From contig NZ_LGUR01000221.1 in assembly GCF_001270495.1 (NCBI RefSeq), positions 1 through 64,000 on the forward strand: a stretch of DNA of 64,000 bases, in the 5' to 3' direction. The notes under the pieces were generated by a model that did not search any database, was not told where the DNA came from, and was given only the letters and a program-made list of their open reading frames with translations. Origin of the DNA: Streptomyces viridochromogenes (lineage in GTDB: Bacteria > Actinomycetota > Actinomycetes > Streptomycetales > Streptomycetaceae). How positions within the stretch are numbered: the stretch's first letter is position 1; every line of letters begins with the position of its first letter. Below, piece after piece: positions 42,301 through 50,276 of the stretch. The translations under genes and the position numbers were made by a program.

Positions 42301-42840
42301 CTGAGCCCGATGCAGTGCGAAGGTCGAGCCCGAAGCCCGTCCGAGCCACGCGGGCAGCCCGAAGCCCATGCAGAGTGCGCAGGCCGAGGCGAATGCAGTG
42401 CGGAGGCCGAGCCCGAAGGCCGTCCGAGGCACACGGGCCGCGCCCGAAGCCCATGCAGAGTGCGCAGGCCCGAGCCCACTGCCCACCCGAAACACACGGG
42501 CCAAGACCGACACACAGCGCAAGCCGAACCCGAAACCCATCCGGAACCACACAACCCCAACCCAAAAACCCGCCAAGTACGCAGGCCCAAGCCCCCTGCC
42601 CACGCGCAGTCTGAGCCCGACGCCCGTCCGGGAGTACGCAGGCCAAGCCCGAAGTCCCCGCAAAGTGCAGCCGTCCGAAGCACACGGGCCCAGGCGACGC
42701 CGGTCCGAAACACACGGGCCGAGCCCGACGCCCGTCCGAAGCACACGGGCCCAACCGACGCCCATCCGAAGTGCGCGGCGCGGGCCCAGCCCGATGCTCA
42801 TTCGACGCCCATCCGAAGTGCGCAGGCGCGGCTCGTTCGG
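42301..42840. repeat. Degenerate interspersed repeat block (GCCCGACGCCCGTCCGAAG family)
   Basis: About 540 bases built from variations of GCCCGAAGCCC[AG]T followed by CCGAAGCACACGGGCC or GCAGAGTGCGCAGGCC, roughly 30 bases each. Around 42480-42600 the plus strand is markedly G-poor and rich in A and C. With 42061-42300 it fills the 823-base gap before the protease gene. No gene here looks real: open frames on the minus strand are repetitive and lack a ribosome binding site. Confidence 0.85.
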
Positions 42841-42886
42841 GTGAGCAGGGCGGGCCGGATCGTGGATCCGCGGTGAGACTCGGGGC

Positions 42887-43966
42887 ATGGATGCTCGCCG
42901 TTCCCGTGCTCTGCGGCCCGCTCTTCCGATCGTCGCTCTCCTCTGCTGCCTCGGGCTCGTCGCCGGGTGTTCCGGCTCCTCGTCCTCGCGGGAGCGGGAG
43001 GACTCGACGAGCCAGGCCGCCGTTCCGAAGACGGTCGGGGCCGTCGACGATCTGCAGGACGGCTATCTGAAGGTGATCAGGGACGTGCTGCCCTCGGTCG
43101 TGCAGATCCGGGCCAGGAACGACCTGGGATCGGGCGTGGTCTACGACGGTCAGGGACACATCGTCACCAACGCGCATGTCGTCGGGGACGAGCACACGTT
43201 CCGGGTGACGACCGCCAACAGCGAGGACGAACTCACCGCGCGGCTCGTCTCCTCGTACCCGGAACAGGACCTCGCCGTCGTGAAACTGGAGCGGGTGCCG
43301 GAGGGGCTGAAGGCGGCGAGGCTCGGGGACTCCTCGAAGGTGGAGGTCGGCCAGATCGTGCTGGCCATGGGCTCGCCCCTCGGGCTGGCGTCCAGCGTGA
43401 CGCAGGGCATCGTCTCGGCGACCGGACGCACCGTCACCGAGGGCAGCGGCAACGGCGGTACGGGCGCGACGATCGCCAACATGGTGCAGACGTCGGCCGC
43501 CATCAACCCCGGCAACAGCGGCGGCGCCCTGGTGAACCTCGACGGCCGGGTCATCGGTATCCCGACCCTGGCCGCCACCGACCCCAGCCTCGGGGAGGGC
43601 GCGGCGCCCGGCATCGGGTTCGCGATCCCGGCGTCGACGGTGAAGTCGATCGCGGACCAGATCATCCAGGACGGCAGGGTCACCGACTCGGGCCGGGCGG
43701 CGCTCGGCATCACGGCCCGTACGGTCGTGAACGACGACTACCAGGCGGCGGGCGTGGCCGTCGTCGAGGTGCTGGCGGGCGGGGCGGCCGACAAGGCCGG
43801 TCTGGAGCCCGGGGACATCATCACCCGGCTGGGTGACGAGGACATCACCACCATCACGTCCCTGTCCGAGGCGCTGGCCGGCGACAAGCCGGGTGAGCGG
43901 ACGACGGTGACGTTCACCCGCGACGGCAGTGAGAAGAAGGTGGATGTGACGTTGGGCGAGCAGTGA
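42887..43966 (+). CDS. HtrA/DegP-like trypsin-PDZ serine protease, lipoprotein
   Basis: A 359-residue exported protease. The lipobox ends at Cys28 (LGLVAGCSG), followed by a Ser-rich linker. The protease domain (about 60-245) has the catalytic His in IVTNAHVVGD, Asp in EQDLAVVKLE and Ser211 in NPGNSGGALV. The PDZ domain (about 255-350) contains VEVLAGGAADKAGLEPGDIITRLGDEDI. It probably degrades or processes misfolded extracytoplasmic proteins. The ATG at 42887 lies right after the repeat block; no good ribosome binding site is seen. Confidence 0.95.
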   Translation: MDARRSRALRPALPIVALLCCLGLVAGCSGSSSSREREDSTSQAAVPKTVGAVDDLQDGYLKVIRDVLPSVVQIRARNDLGSGVVYDGQGHIVTNAHVVGDEHTFRVTTANSEDELTARLVSSYPEQDLAVVKLERVPEGLKAARLGDSSKVEVGQIVLAMGSPLGLASSVTQGIVSATGRTVTEGSGNGGTGATIANMVQTSAAINPGNSGGALVNLDGRVIGIPTLAATDPSLGEGAAPGIGFAIPASTVKSIADQIIQDGRVTDSGRAALGITARTVVNDDYQAAGVAVVEVLAGGAADKAGLEPGDIITRLGDEDITTITSLSEALAGDKPGERTTVTFTRDGSEKKVDVTLGEQ

Positions 43967-43985
43967 CGCTGGTGAGCAGTGACGT

Positions 43986-44012
43986 GGGGCGAGGGCGGAC
44001 CGCCCTCGCCCC
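43986..44012. terminator. Palindromic terminator between convergent genes
   Basis: GGGGCGAGGGCGG and CCGCCCTCGCCCC form a perfect palindrome around one A; folding gives at least 11 base pairs. It separates the HtrA-like gene from the 69-residue ORF. Confidence 0.85.
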
Positions 44013-44018
44013 GGCGGC

Positions 44019-44228
44019 TCATGCCTCGGCGTGCAGGCTCATCGGCCCGTAGATCTCGCCGGAGTCCTCGAACAGCCGCACCTGGTCCGCGCCGCCCTCC
44101 TGAAGTGCCTTCCAGTGCTCGCCGATCCATGACTCGGCGTCCCCTTGGGTGGTGAACTCCTCGGGCTGCACCGCGGGCTGGACCTCCGCCCCGTCGGCCT
44201 TCTCGAACCGCCACGTCCATGCCGCCAT
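44019..44228 (-). CDS. Small conserved hypothetical protein
   Basis: A 69-residue protein. The ATG at 44228 has GGAGG upstream, so it is preferred over the ATG four codons earlier. The sequence begins MAAWTWRFEKADGAEVQP and contains GDAESWIGEHWKALQEGG, a possible helix, then VRLFEDSGEIYGPMSL. No domain is recognised. The composition is normal for the genome and the gene is conserved-looking. Confidence 0.75.
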   Translation of the reverse strand: MAAWTWRFEKADGAEVQPAVQPEEFTTQGDAESWIGEHWKALQEGGADQVRLFEDSGEIYGPMSLHAEA

Positions 44229-44340
44229 GTACGCCTCCAAGGTGTCAGCACGTGCAGACTGCGAGCCGGATCGAGGTCCGGCTCCTGCCCTGAGCCTAGT
44301 CGGATGCGCGAGACCTGCGTGGACAGGCGAAAATCAGTCC

Positions 44341-45543
44341 GTGGAACTGACTCTCCTCGGCACCGGTGCCCCCGCGGGACTCCCCCGCCCCGACTGCCCG
44401 TGCGCGGCCTGCGCGACCGCGCTCGGGGGTGACGCGCGGGCGGCGACCGCCTTGCTCGTGGACGGGGCGCTGCTGCTGGATCTGACGCCCGGGGCGGCGT
44501 TCGCGGCGGCCCGCGCCGGGCGTTCGCTGGGGAACGTACGGCAGGTGCTGCTGTCGCATCCGCACAACGGGCCCGCCGTCGAGGTGCCGGCCGGGGTGCC
44601 GCAGCCCGGGCGGGTGCCGGACGGGCGGGAGTTGGCGTTGCTGACGGGGCATCGGGTGCGGGCGGTGGCGATGGACTCGCCGGGCACGGGGTACGCGGTG
44701 ACCGGGCCGGACGGGCAGCGGCTGCTGTATCTGCCGCCGGGGGGTGCGCCGGCCGGGCTGGAGAACGGGTCCGTCGGGATGTACGACATGGTGGTCGCCG
44801 ACGTCGTGGGACGGCCGGACGCGCTGGCCAGGCTGCGGGCGGTGGGGGCGCTCGGGCCGACGACGGACGTCGTCGCCGTACATCTGGATCATGACGCTCC
44901 GCCGGGCACCGAACTGCGGCGGCGGCTGGCCGCGGCGGGGGCTCGGGCGGTGCCGGACGGGACGACGCTGACGGTGGGGGCGTACGAGGACGTGCCGGAC
45001 GTGCCGCGCCGGACCCTGGTGCTGGGCGGGGCCCGGTCCGGGAAGTCGGTGGAGGCGGAGCGGCGGCTGGAGGCGTTCCCGGACGTGCTGTACGTGGCGA
45101 CGGGCGGCACCCGGGGCGGGGACGAGGAGTGGGCGGCGCGGGTCGCCCTGCACCGGGAGCGGCGGCCGGGGTCGTGGCGTACGGCCGAGACGTGCGATCT
45201 GCTGCCGCTGCTGGCCGAGGAGGGGGCGCCGTTGCTGATCGACTGTCTGTCCCTGTGGCTGACGGACGCGATGGACTCCGTGGGGGCGTGGGATGACGCG
45301 GTGTGGGCGGATGGCGGGGAGCGTGCCCTGCGGGGGCGGGTGCGCGAGCTTGCGGAGGCGGTGCGTCGGACGCGGCGGACTGTTGTCGCCGTGTCGAACG
45401 AGGTGGGCTCGGGGATTGTGCCGGCTACTGCTTCGGGGCGGCGGTATCGGGACGAGTTGGGGCGGCTGAATGCTGCGTTCGCCTCGGAGTGCGAGCAGGT
45501 GGTGCTGGTGGTGGCGGGGCAGGCGGTCGTGCTTCGTGGCTGA
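44341..45543 (+). CDS. cobU: MBL-fold-like domain fused to adenosylcobinamide kinase/guanylyltransferase
   Basis: A 400-residue fusion. Residues 1-215 resemble a metallo-beta-lactamase fold of the PhnP/PqqB type (VELTLLGTGAPAGLPRPDCPCAAC at the start), but the metal motif is degenerate: LLSHPHNGPAVEV replaces the HxHxDH box. Residues about 224-400 are CobU, with a P-loop in LGGARSGKS (229-236), the segment VLYVATG, and the HRERRPGSW and LIDCLSLWL motifs. CobU phosphorylates adenosylcobinamide and then transfers GMP to it, during cobalamin assembly. The GTG at 44341 is the likely start. cobT and cobS lie within 5 kb. Confidence 0.88.
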   Translation: MELTLLGTGAPAGLPRPDCPCAACATALGGDARAATALLVDGALLLDLTPGAAFAAARAGRSLGNVRQVLLSHPHNGPAVEVPAGVPQPGRVPDGRELALLTGHRVRAVAMDSPGTGYAVTGPDGQRLLYLPPGGAPAGLENGSVGMYDMVVADVVGRPDALARLRAVGALGPTTDVVAVHLDHDAPPGTELRRRLAAAGARAVPDGTTLTVGAYEDVPDVPRRTLVLGGARSGKSVEAERRLEAFPDVLYVATGGTRGGDEEWAARVALHRERRPGSWRTAETCDLLPLLAEEGAPLLIDCLSLWLTDAMDSVGAWDDAVWADGGERALRGRVRELAEAVRRTRRTVVAVSNEVGSGIVPATASGRRYRDELGRLNAAFASECEQVVLVVAGQAVVLRG

Positions 45544-45592
45544 GTTCGCCTATGAGAGTGCCGCGGATCGTCGTTGTGCGTCTGCGGTTTCG

Positions 45593-45660
45593 TTGTGACC
45601 GGTCGCGCCCGCGCGACGGCAGCCGCACATCGGATACAGCCCCGCGCCCCTTCGGGGCGC
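45593..45660 (+). repeat. Dispersed palindromic repeat, copy D
   Basis: Begins TGTGACCGGTCGCGCCCGCGCG, continues GCAGCCGCACATCGGATACAGC and ends CCCCTTCGGGGCGC. It lies between the convergent cobU and methyltransferase genes and may terminate both. Confidence 0.85.
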
Positions 45661-45685
45661 GCCCCGGTCACCGGCGCTCCAAGGC

Positions 45686-46492
45686 TCAGGTCGGCTCCTT
45701 GCGGGCGATGACTCTGTACGCGTTCGAGAAGCGGGTGGCGCGTAGGAACGGGGCCAGAAGGTGGTCCAAAGCCCAGGCCACGGCTACCAGGGGTGCGCAG
45801 GCCCGGGACAGGAGTGAGGGCAGCAGGCGGGTCAGGGCCAGTGAGGTGGTGGCCGCGATGTCGTACGGGATGTGCGGGGCGCGGTGGTCCGCCGAGATGA
45901 CCGTGCAGCCCTGGAGTTCCAGTTCCTCGCAGAGGGTGTCCAGGGGCATCAGGTGCAGATGGCCGGGGCGGCTGTGCGGGATCCACAACCTGCCGAGCAG
46001 TACGGCGAACACACTGCGTGGGTTGGGGAGTTCGAGGAGGAGATGGCCGCCCGGGCGGAGGACCGTGAGGGCGGCGCGGAGTTCCTCGCGGGGGTCCGGG
46101 GCGTGTTCCAGGTGGCGGAACATGCTGACGACGTCGTAGCGGGCGCGGAGCCGGGCCGTGATGCGGGGGTCCGTGAGGTGGCCGACGTGGGCTTCCTCCA
46201 CCCGTTCGGCCACGCGGGCGTCCAGGACACGGTGGGTCAGGTCCAGGCCGTCGAACGCCGTGTACGGGAAGAGTTCCTTCGCCGCCTCCGGGAAGCGGGC
46301 GAAGCCCGTGCCGACGTCCAGCCAGCTCTCCGGCTCGGGGAACGGGAGCGCCGCGCGGGCCGCGGCTCTCAGCCGGCGGTACGGCAGCCGGCTGAGCCGC
46401 AGGTGCCGGGGGACGAAGCGCAGGTCCCGGCATCTGGCGAGAGTGAACGCGCAGTCGGCGCGGTGTCGTTCGGAGGGTGCGGTCGCGGTCAT
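45686..46492 (-). CDS. Class I SAM-dependent methyltransferase
   Basis: A 268-residue methyltransferase. After an N-terminal segment (RHRADCAFTLARCRDLRFVPRHLRL) the SAM motif I is SWLDVGTGFARFPEAA; FDGLDLTHRVLDARV and SMFRHLEHAPDPREEL are motif II and IV positions. The C-terminal half has two hydrophobic segments (TSLALTRLLPSLLSRACAPLVAVAWALDHLL), suggesting membrane association. The ATG at 46492 has GGGAGCCGC upstream. It sits between cobU and cobT without an obvious link to cobalamin. Confidence 0.85.
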   Translation of the reverse strand: MTATAPSERHRADCAFTLARCRDLRFVPRHLRLSRLPYRRLRAAARAALPFPEPESWLDVGTGFARFPEAAKELFPYTAFDGLDLTHRVLDARVAERVEEAHVGHLTDPRITARLRARYDVVSMFRHLEHAPDPREELRAALTVLRPGGHLLLELPNPRSVFAVLLGRLWIPHSRPGHLHLMPLDTLCEELELQGCTVISADHRAPHIPYDIAATTSLALTRLLPSLLSRACAPLVAVAWALDHLLAPFLRATRFSNAYRVIARKEPT

Positions 46493-46719
46493 GAGCGGCT
46501 CCCGGGCGCGAGGGCGTACGGCGGGGGCGTACGCCCGGGGGGTACGGCGGGTGGTGCGAGCATGCCCGGACCATGCCCCGACAATCCACTGCAAAACGGA
46601 ACGTATGGGATGCCGATCTTGGGTGCAACGACGTCGGGCGGACGTGGCGGTGATGTGGCGGGGTCCCTGGTGGCCAGGTGGCGCCGTTCTGTTCGACCGG
46701 TGCCGGTACTGTTCGGCGA

Positions 46720-47853
46720 ATGAGCTCGCTTAATCTCGACGACTTCACTGATCTGATCGAGCGCCCCGACGGAGGGGTACGCCGTGACGCAGAGGCGCGC
46801 CGTGAGCGTCAGATCGTGCCGCCCGGGGCGCTGGGCCGCCTCGACGACCTGGGTGAGTGGCTGGCGGCCGCGCAGTCCGCCGTGCCGGTACGGCCGATCG
46901 AACGGCCGCGGGTGGTTCTGTTCGCCGGTGACCACGGTGTCGCCGAGCTGGGCGTGTCGGCGCGGGAGGCGGGCAGCGCCGCGGAGTTGGTGCGGGAGAT
47001 CCTGGAGGGCGGCCGGCCGGTGTCCGTGCTCGCGCGGCGGCTCGGGGTTCCGGTGCGGGTCGTGGACATGGCGCTGGACTGCGACCCGGAGTCGCTGCCG
47101 GAGGCTGTCGTACGGCATCGGGTGCGGCGCGGCAGCGGCCGTATCGACGTCGAGGACGCGCTCACGCCGGAGGAGGCCGAGGCGGCCTTCCGGGCCGGGG
47201 TCGCGGTGGCCGACGAGGAGGCCGACTCCGGTACGGATCTGGTGGTGCTCGGCGATGTGAGTGTCGGCGGGACCACGGCGGCGGGAGTGCTGGTGGCCGC
47301 GCTGTGCGGGACCGACGCGTCGGTCGTCACCGGGCGGGGCGGGCTGGCCATCGACGACCTGGCCTGGATGCGCAAGTGCGCGGCGATCCGGGACGCATTG
47401 CGCCGGGCGCGGCCCGTGCTCGGGGACCAACTGCAGCTGCTCGCGACGGTGGGCGGTGCCGACCTCGCCGCGATCACCGGGTTCCTGCTCCAGAGCGCGG
47501 CACGGAAGATGCCGGTCGTGCTGGACGGGGTGGTCGTCGCCGCCTGCGCCCTGGTGGGGCAGCGGATCGCCTTCCGGGCGCCGGACTGGTGGCTGGCCGC
47601 GCACAACAGCGGGGAGCCCGGGCAGGCGAAGGCGCTGGACCGCATGGCCCTGGAGCCCCTGCTCGACCCGGGCGTGAAGGTCGGCGAGGGCGCCGGAGGG
47701 CTGCTGGCCCTGCCGATGGTCCAGTCCGCCGCCGCGCTGGCCGCGGAACTCCCGGAGAAGCCCGAGAAGCCCGAGGACTCGGAGGACTCGGAGGACTCGG
47801 AGATGATGCCGGGTGCCGAGGAGCCTGAGGCGGGACGGCCTGCGACCGAGTAA
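46720..47853 (+). CDS. cobT: Nicotinate-nucleotide-dimethylbenzimidazole phosphoribosyltransferase
   Basis: A 377-residue enzyme that makes alpha-ribazole phosphate from dimethylbenzimidazole and nicotinate mononucleotide. Conserved features include VVLFAGDHGVAELGVS, LGDVSVGGTTAA and the catalytic Glu in VGEGAGGLL. The C-terminal tail after residue about 345 is acidic repeats (EKPEKPEDSEDSEDSE), encoded by five 9-base units. TACTGT lies 7 bases before the ATG without a ribosome binding site, suggesting a leaderless transcript. No cobalamin riboswitch is visible upstream. Confidence 0.95.
   Translation: MSSLNLDDFTDLIERPDGGVRRDAEARRERQIVPPGALGRLDDLGEWLAAAQSAVPVRPIERPRVVLFAGDHGVAELGVSAREAGSAAELVREILEGGRPVSVLARRLGVPVRVVDMALDCDPESLPEAVVRHRVRRGSGRIDVEDALTPEEAEAAFRAGVAVADEEADSGTDLVVLGDVSVGGTTAAGVLVAALCGTDASVVTGRGGLAIDDLAWMRKCAAIRDALRRARPVLGDQLQLLATVGGADLAAITGFLLQSAARKMPVVLDGVVVAACALVGQRIAFRAPDWWLAAHNSGEPGQAKALDRMALEPLLDPGVKVGEGAGGLLALPMVQSAAALAAELPEKPEKPEDSEDSEDSEMMPGAEEPEAGRPATE
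47755..47799 (+). repeat. 9-base tandem repeat in the cobT tail
   Basis: Two copies of GAGAAGCCC (47755-47772) followed by three copies of GAGGACTCG (47773-47799) encode a Glu-Lys-Pro and Glu-Asp-Ser repeat. The copy number can vary without breaking the frame. Confidence 0.9.
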
Positions 47854-47968
47854 TCGGTAATCGCCGCGGGCAGGGTGCCGGCGTCCGGCCGGGCAGCGCG
47901 TCCCCACCGAGGGATGAAAGGTACGAAAGGGGCGATTGCCGGTAACTGTCGGCATAGGATCCCCACTC

Positions 47969-48676
47969 GTGAGAGCTGACACCCTCGGTCGCCGGGCCCG
48001 TGCCGAGTGGGGTGCCTTGTACCTCGCCGTACGGAGGGCGTCGGCCGAGCGGCGGTGGTGGGCGGCTGTGCCGATGACCGTGGGGGCCGTCTGTCTGACG
48101 GGGCTCGTGCAGGTCGTGCAGAACCAGTCCTGGGGCTATCAGGTAGTCCAGAACCTCGGGGCCGTGAAGGCCGAGGATCCGCTGTGGCTGGCGCTCCTGC
48201 GGACGCCGCTGTCCCTCTTCGTGCCCGCCCTCGACCTGCCGGTGTGGGGTGCGCTCGCGCAGATCCTGCTCGTGTTCGGGCTCGCCGAGCTCTGCCTCGG
48301 CTGGTGGCGGACCCTCGTCGTCGCCTACGTCGCGACCCTCGCCGGAACCCTGTACGCGCGCGTGGGCATCGCGCTCGGCCCGGACAACCCGATCGGGCTG
48401 CCCGCCTCGGACGCGCGGGTCGTGGACACGGGACCGTCGGCGGCCGTGGTGGGCCTGGCGGTCTTCCTCGGGTGGCGCTACGGCGCGTATGCCACGGCCG
48501 GTGCGGTGATCGCGGCGATGGTCGTCGAGGTCGCGCTGAAGGAGAACCTCGCCGGCAAGGAGCACCTGGCCGCCGTCGCGGCGGTGCTGGTGCTGTGCGC
48601 GGTGGGGGCGGTGCGTCAGCGGCGTTCCAGGGCGCGGGCCGAGTCGACGTCGGGTGCGCCGCCGATCCAGTCCTGA
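47969..48676 (+). CDS. Rhomboid-like membrane protein
   Basis: A 235-residue protein with about six hydrophobic helices. A GPSA motif in VVDTGPSAAVVGL gives a Ser at about 157, and GKEHLAAVAAVL gives a His at about 199, in the same order as the rhomboid catalytic dyad, although the family hallmark GxSG is not exact. It is a rhomboid-like protein; activity is uncertain. TAGGAT lies 8 bases before the GTG, so the transcript may be leaderless. The last 61 bases overlap the end of the convergent gene 48616-49380. Confidence 0.7.
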   Translation: MRADTLGRRARAEWGALYLAVRRASAERRWWAAVPMTVGAVCLTGLVQVVQNQSWGYQVVQNLGAVKAEDPLWLALLRTPLSLFVPALDLPVWGALAQILLVFGLAELCLGWWRTLVVAYVATLAGTLYARVGIALGPDNPIGLPASDARVVDTGPSAAVVGLAVFLGWRYGAYATAGAVIAAMVVEVALKENLAGKEHLAAVAAVLVLCAVGAVRQRRSRARAESTSGAPPIQS

Positions 48677-49380
48677 AGCTTGCGGCTGGGTCCCGCCCAG
48701 CGCTTGTCGTGGTGGTAGGCGCGCAGCTGGGCCCTGGCGCGGGCGCGCGGCCTGCGGCGGTAGAAGCGTTTCGCCCAGGGGGACGTGGGGCGGGCCAGGC
48801 GGACGGCACCGAACAGGGCGATGAAGGGGATGACCACCCCGAAGATCGCGATCCGGGCCTTGCCCTTGGCCAGGGCGATCAGGGCCAGGAGGAAGTTCCC
48901 GAAGATCGTACTGAGCACCGACCCCCGGTTCTGCAGCTCTTCGTCGCTGAGGTCGTTGACCCCGAAGGGTGCGTAGCCGAGGAGGAACAGGCCCACCACG
49001 GCGGCGGTGAGCACGACCACCTCGACGCTCTTGCGGCCCGCCTCGGTCCAGTAGACGTCGTCCAGATGCAGGATCAGGGCGAACTCGTCCATCACCAGCC
49101 CCGCGCCCATCCCGAAGACCACCGCGGCGGCGGCCGAGCCGAAGCCGCGCTGCCCGCTGGCCACCGCGCAGAAGCCGCCGATGACCGTGAGGACGACGCC
49201 GGGGACGACATGGTGGATGTGGACGGCGCCGGTCTCGATGTTGCGGAAGGGCCCCTTTCCCGCGCGGATGAGGCGGGTGATGACGCGGGTGACGAGGAAG
49301 GTGACCACGAAGGCGGTCAGGGCCAGGAGCAGCGGAAGCTTCCCCGGCTCGATGATGTTGCGCTGCCACCAGTCACCCAT
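48616..49380 (-). CDS. Integral membrane protein, unknown function
   Basis: A 254-residue protein with about four to five helices (about residues 15-35, 58-76, 84-102, 122-140, 158-190). Conserved-looking motifs are HIHHVVPGVVLTVIGG and MDEFALILHLDDVYWTEAGRKSVE, which hold His and Asp residues that could bind a metal. The C-terminal tail is basic. It resembles uncharacterised actinobacterial membrane proteins; I assign no function. It lies between cobT and cobS in opposite orientation. Confidence 0.75.
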   Translation of the reverse strand: MGDWWQRNIIEPGKLPLLLALTAFVVTFLVTRVITRLIRAGKGPFRNIETGAVHIHHVVPGVVLTVIGGFCAVASGQRGFGSAAAAVVFGMGAGLVMDEFALILHLDDVYWTEAGRKSVEVVVLTAAVVGLFLLGYAPFGVNDLSDEELQNRGSVLSTIFGNFLLALIALAKGKARIAIFGVVIPFIALFGAVRLARPTSPWAKRFYRRRPRARARAQLRAYHHDKRWAGPSRKLQDWIGGAPDVDSARALERR

Positions 49381-49447
49381 GTTTTCAGTGTGTGCGCGTC
49401 AGGGGTGGGCTGCCTGGCGGGTACGGCGTCCGGGCTAGTCTGCGGGC

Positions 49448-50263
49448 GTGTCCATGACCCCGCCACCGCTGCCCGGCCTCCGTCTGCGCGGCCTCCTCGC
49501 GCACGGCCTCCGCTTCGCCTTCGGCACCCTGAGCGTGCTCCCCGTCAAGGTGAGCCGCTGGGACCGGGAGGCGGCGCGCGGGGGGATGCTGTGCGCCCCG
49601 CTGGTCGGGGTGGTCCTGGGCTGCGGTGCCGCCTTCGCCGCGCTGACGCTGCTGTTCCTCGGCGCCGCTCCCCTCCTCGCCGCCGTCGCGGGCGCCGCCG
49701 TCCCCGCCGTACTGACCCGTGGACTGCACCTGGACGGCCTCGCCGACACCGCCGACGGGCTGGGCAGCGGCAAGCCCGCCGAGGACGCACTGCGGATCAT
49801 GAAGCAGTCGGACATCGGGCCCTTCGGCGTCATCACGCTCGTGTTCGTGCTGGTCGCGCAGGTGGCCGCGCTGTCCCGGCTGTACGACGACTCATGGGCC
49901 CGGGGCGCCCTCGCCACCGTCGTGTCGGCCGCCGCCGCCCGGCTCGCACTCACCGTCGCCGCGCGGACCGGCGTACCCGCCGCCCGCCCGGAGGGGCTGG
50001 GGGCCGCGGTGGCCGGCGTCGTGCCCGTACGGGGTGCGGTGGCCGTCGCCCTGGCCGTGACGGGCGTCGCCGCCGCGGCGGGAGCGCTGCTCGGGACGGA
50101 CGACATCGCCCGCGCCGCCCTCGCGGCCCTCGCCGCGCTCGCCGCCGCCGAGCTGCTGCTGCGGCACTGCGTCCGCCGCTTCGGGGGCGTCACCGGTGAC
50201 GTCTTCGGCGGGATCGCGGAGACGGCGGCGACGACCGCGCTCGTGGTGCTGTCACTGGGCTGA
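49448..50263 (+). CDS. cobS: Adenosylcobinamide-GDP ribazoletransferase
   Basis: A 271-residue membrane enzyme that joins adenosyl-GDP-cobinamide and alpha-ribazole in the last stage of cobalamin synthesis. The CobS signature LTRGLHLDGLADTADGLG with its acidic residues, followed by IMKQSDIGPFGV, is clear. About six helices follow. The GTG at 49448 is used; TAGTCT lies 6 bases before it. It completes the cobU/cobT/cobS lower-ligand set of this region. Confidence 0.95.
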   Translation: MSMTPPPLPGLRLRGLLAHGLRFAFGTLSVLPVKVSRWDREAARGGMLCAPLVGVVLGCGAAFAALTLLFLGAAPLLAAVAGAAVPAVLTRGLHLDGLADTADGLGSGKPAEDALRIMKQSDIGPFGVITLVFVLVAQVAALSRLYDDSWARGALATVVSAAAARLALTVAARTGVPAARPEGLGAAVAGVVPVRGAVAVALAVTGVAAAAGALLGTDDIARAALAALAALAAAELLLRHCVRRFGGVTGDVFGGIAETAATTALVVLSLG

Positions 50264-50276
50264 GCCTCGGCACCCG

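Noticed and set aside
42061..42840. CRISPR array
   Set aside because: The units are contiguous or degenerate, without unique spacers of constant length, and no cas genes are present.
41200..43195. Long minus-strand frames across the repeat block, up to 562 codons, with repetitive peptides
   Set aside because: The frames cover the methyltransferase gene and the repeats, and their peptides merely mirror the DNA repeat. No signal, domain or ribosome binding site supports translation; recorded instead as repeats.
46493..46719. Cobalamin riboswitch upstream of cobT
   Set aside because: I looked for the conserved B12-box and the surrounding helices here and before cobU and cobS, and saw none.
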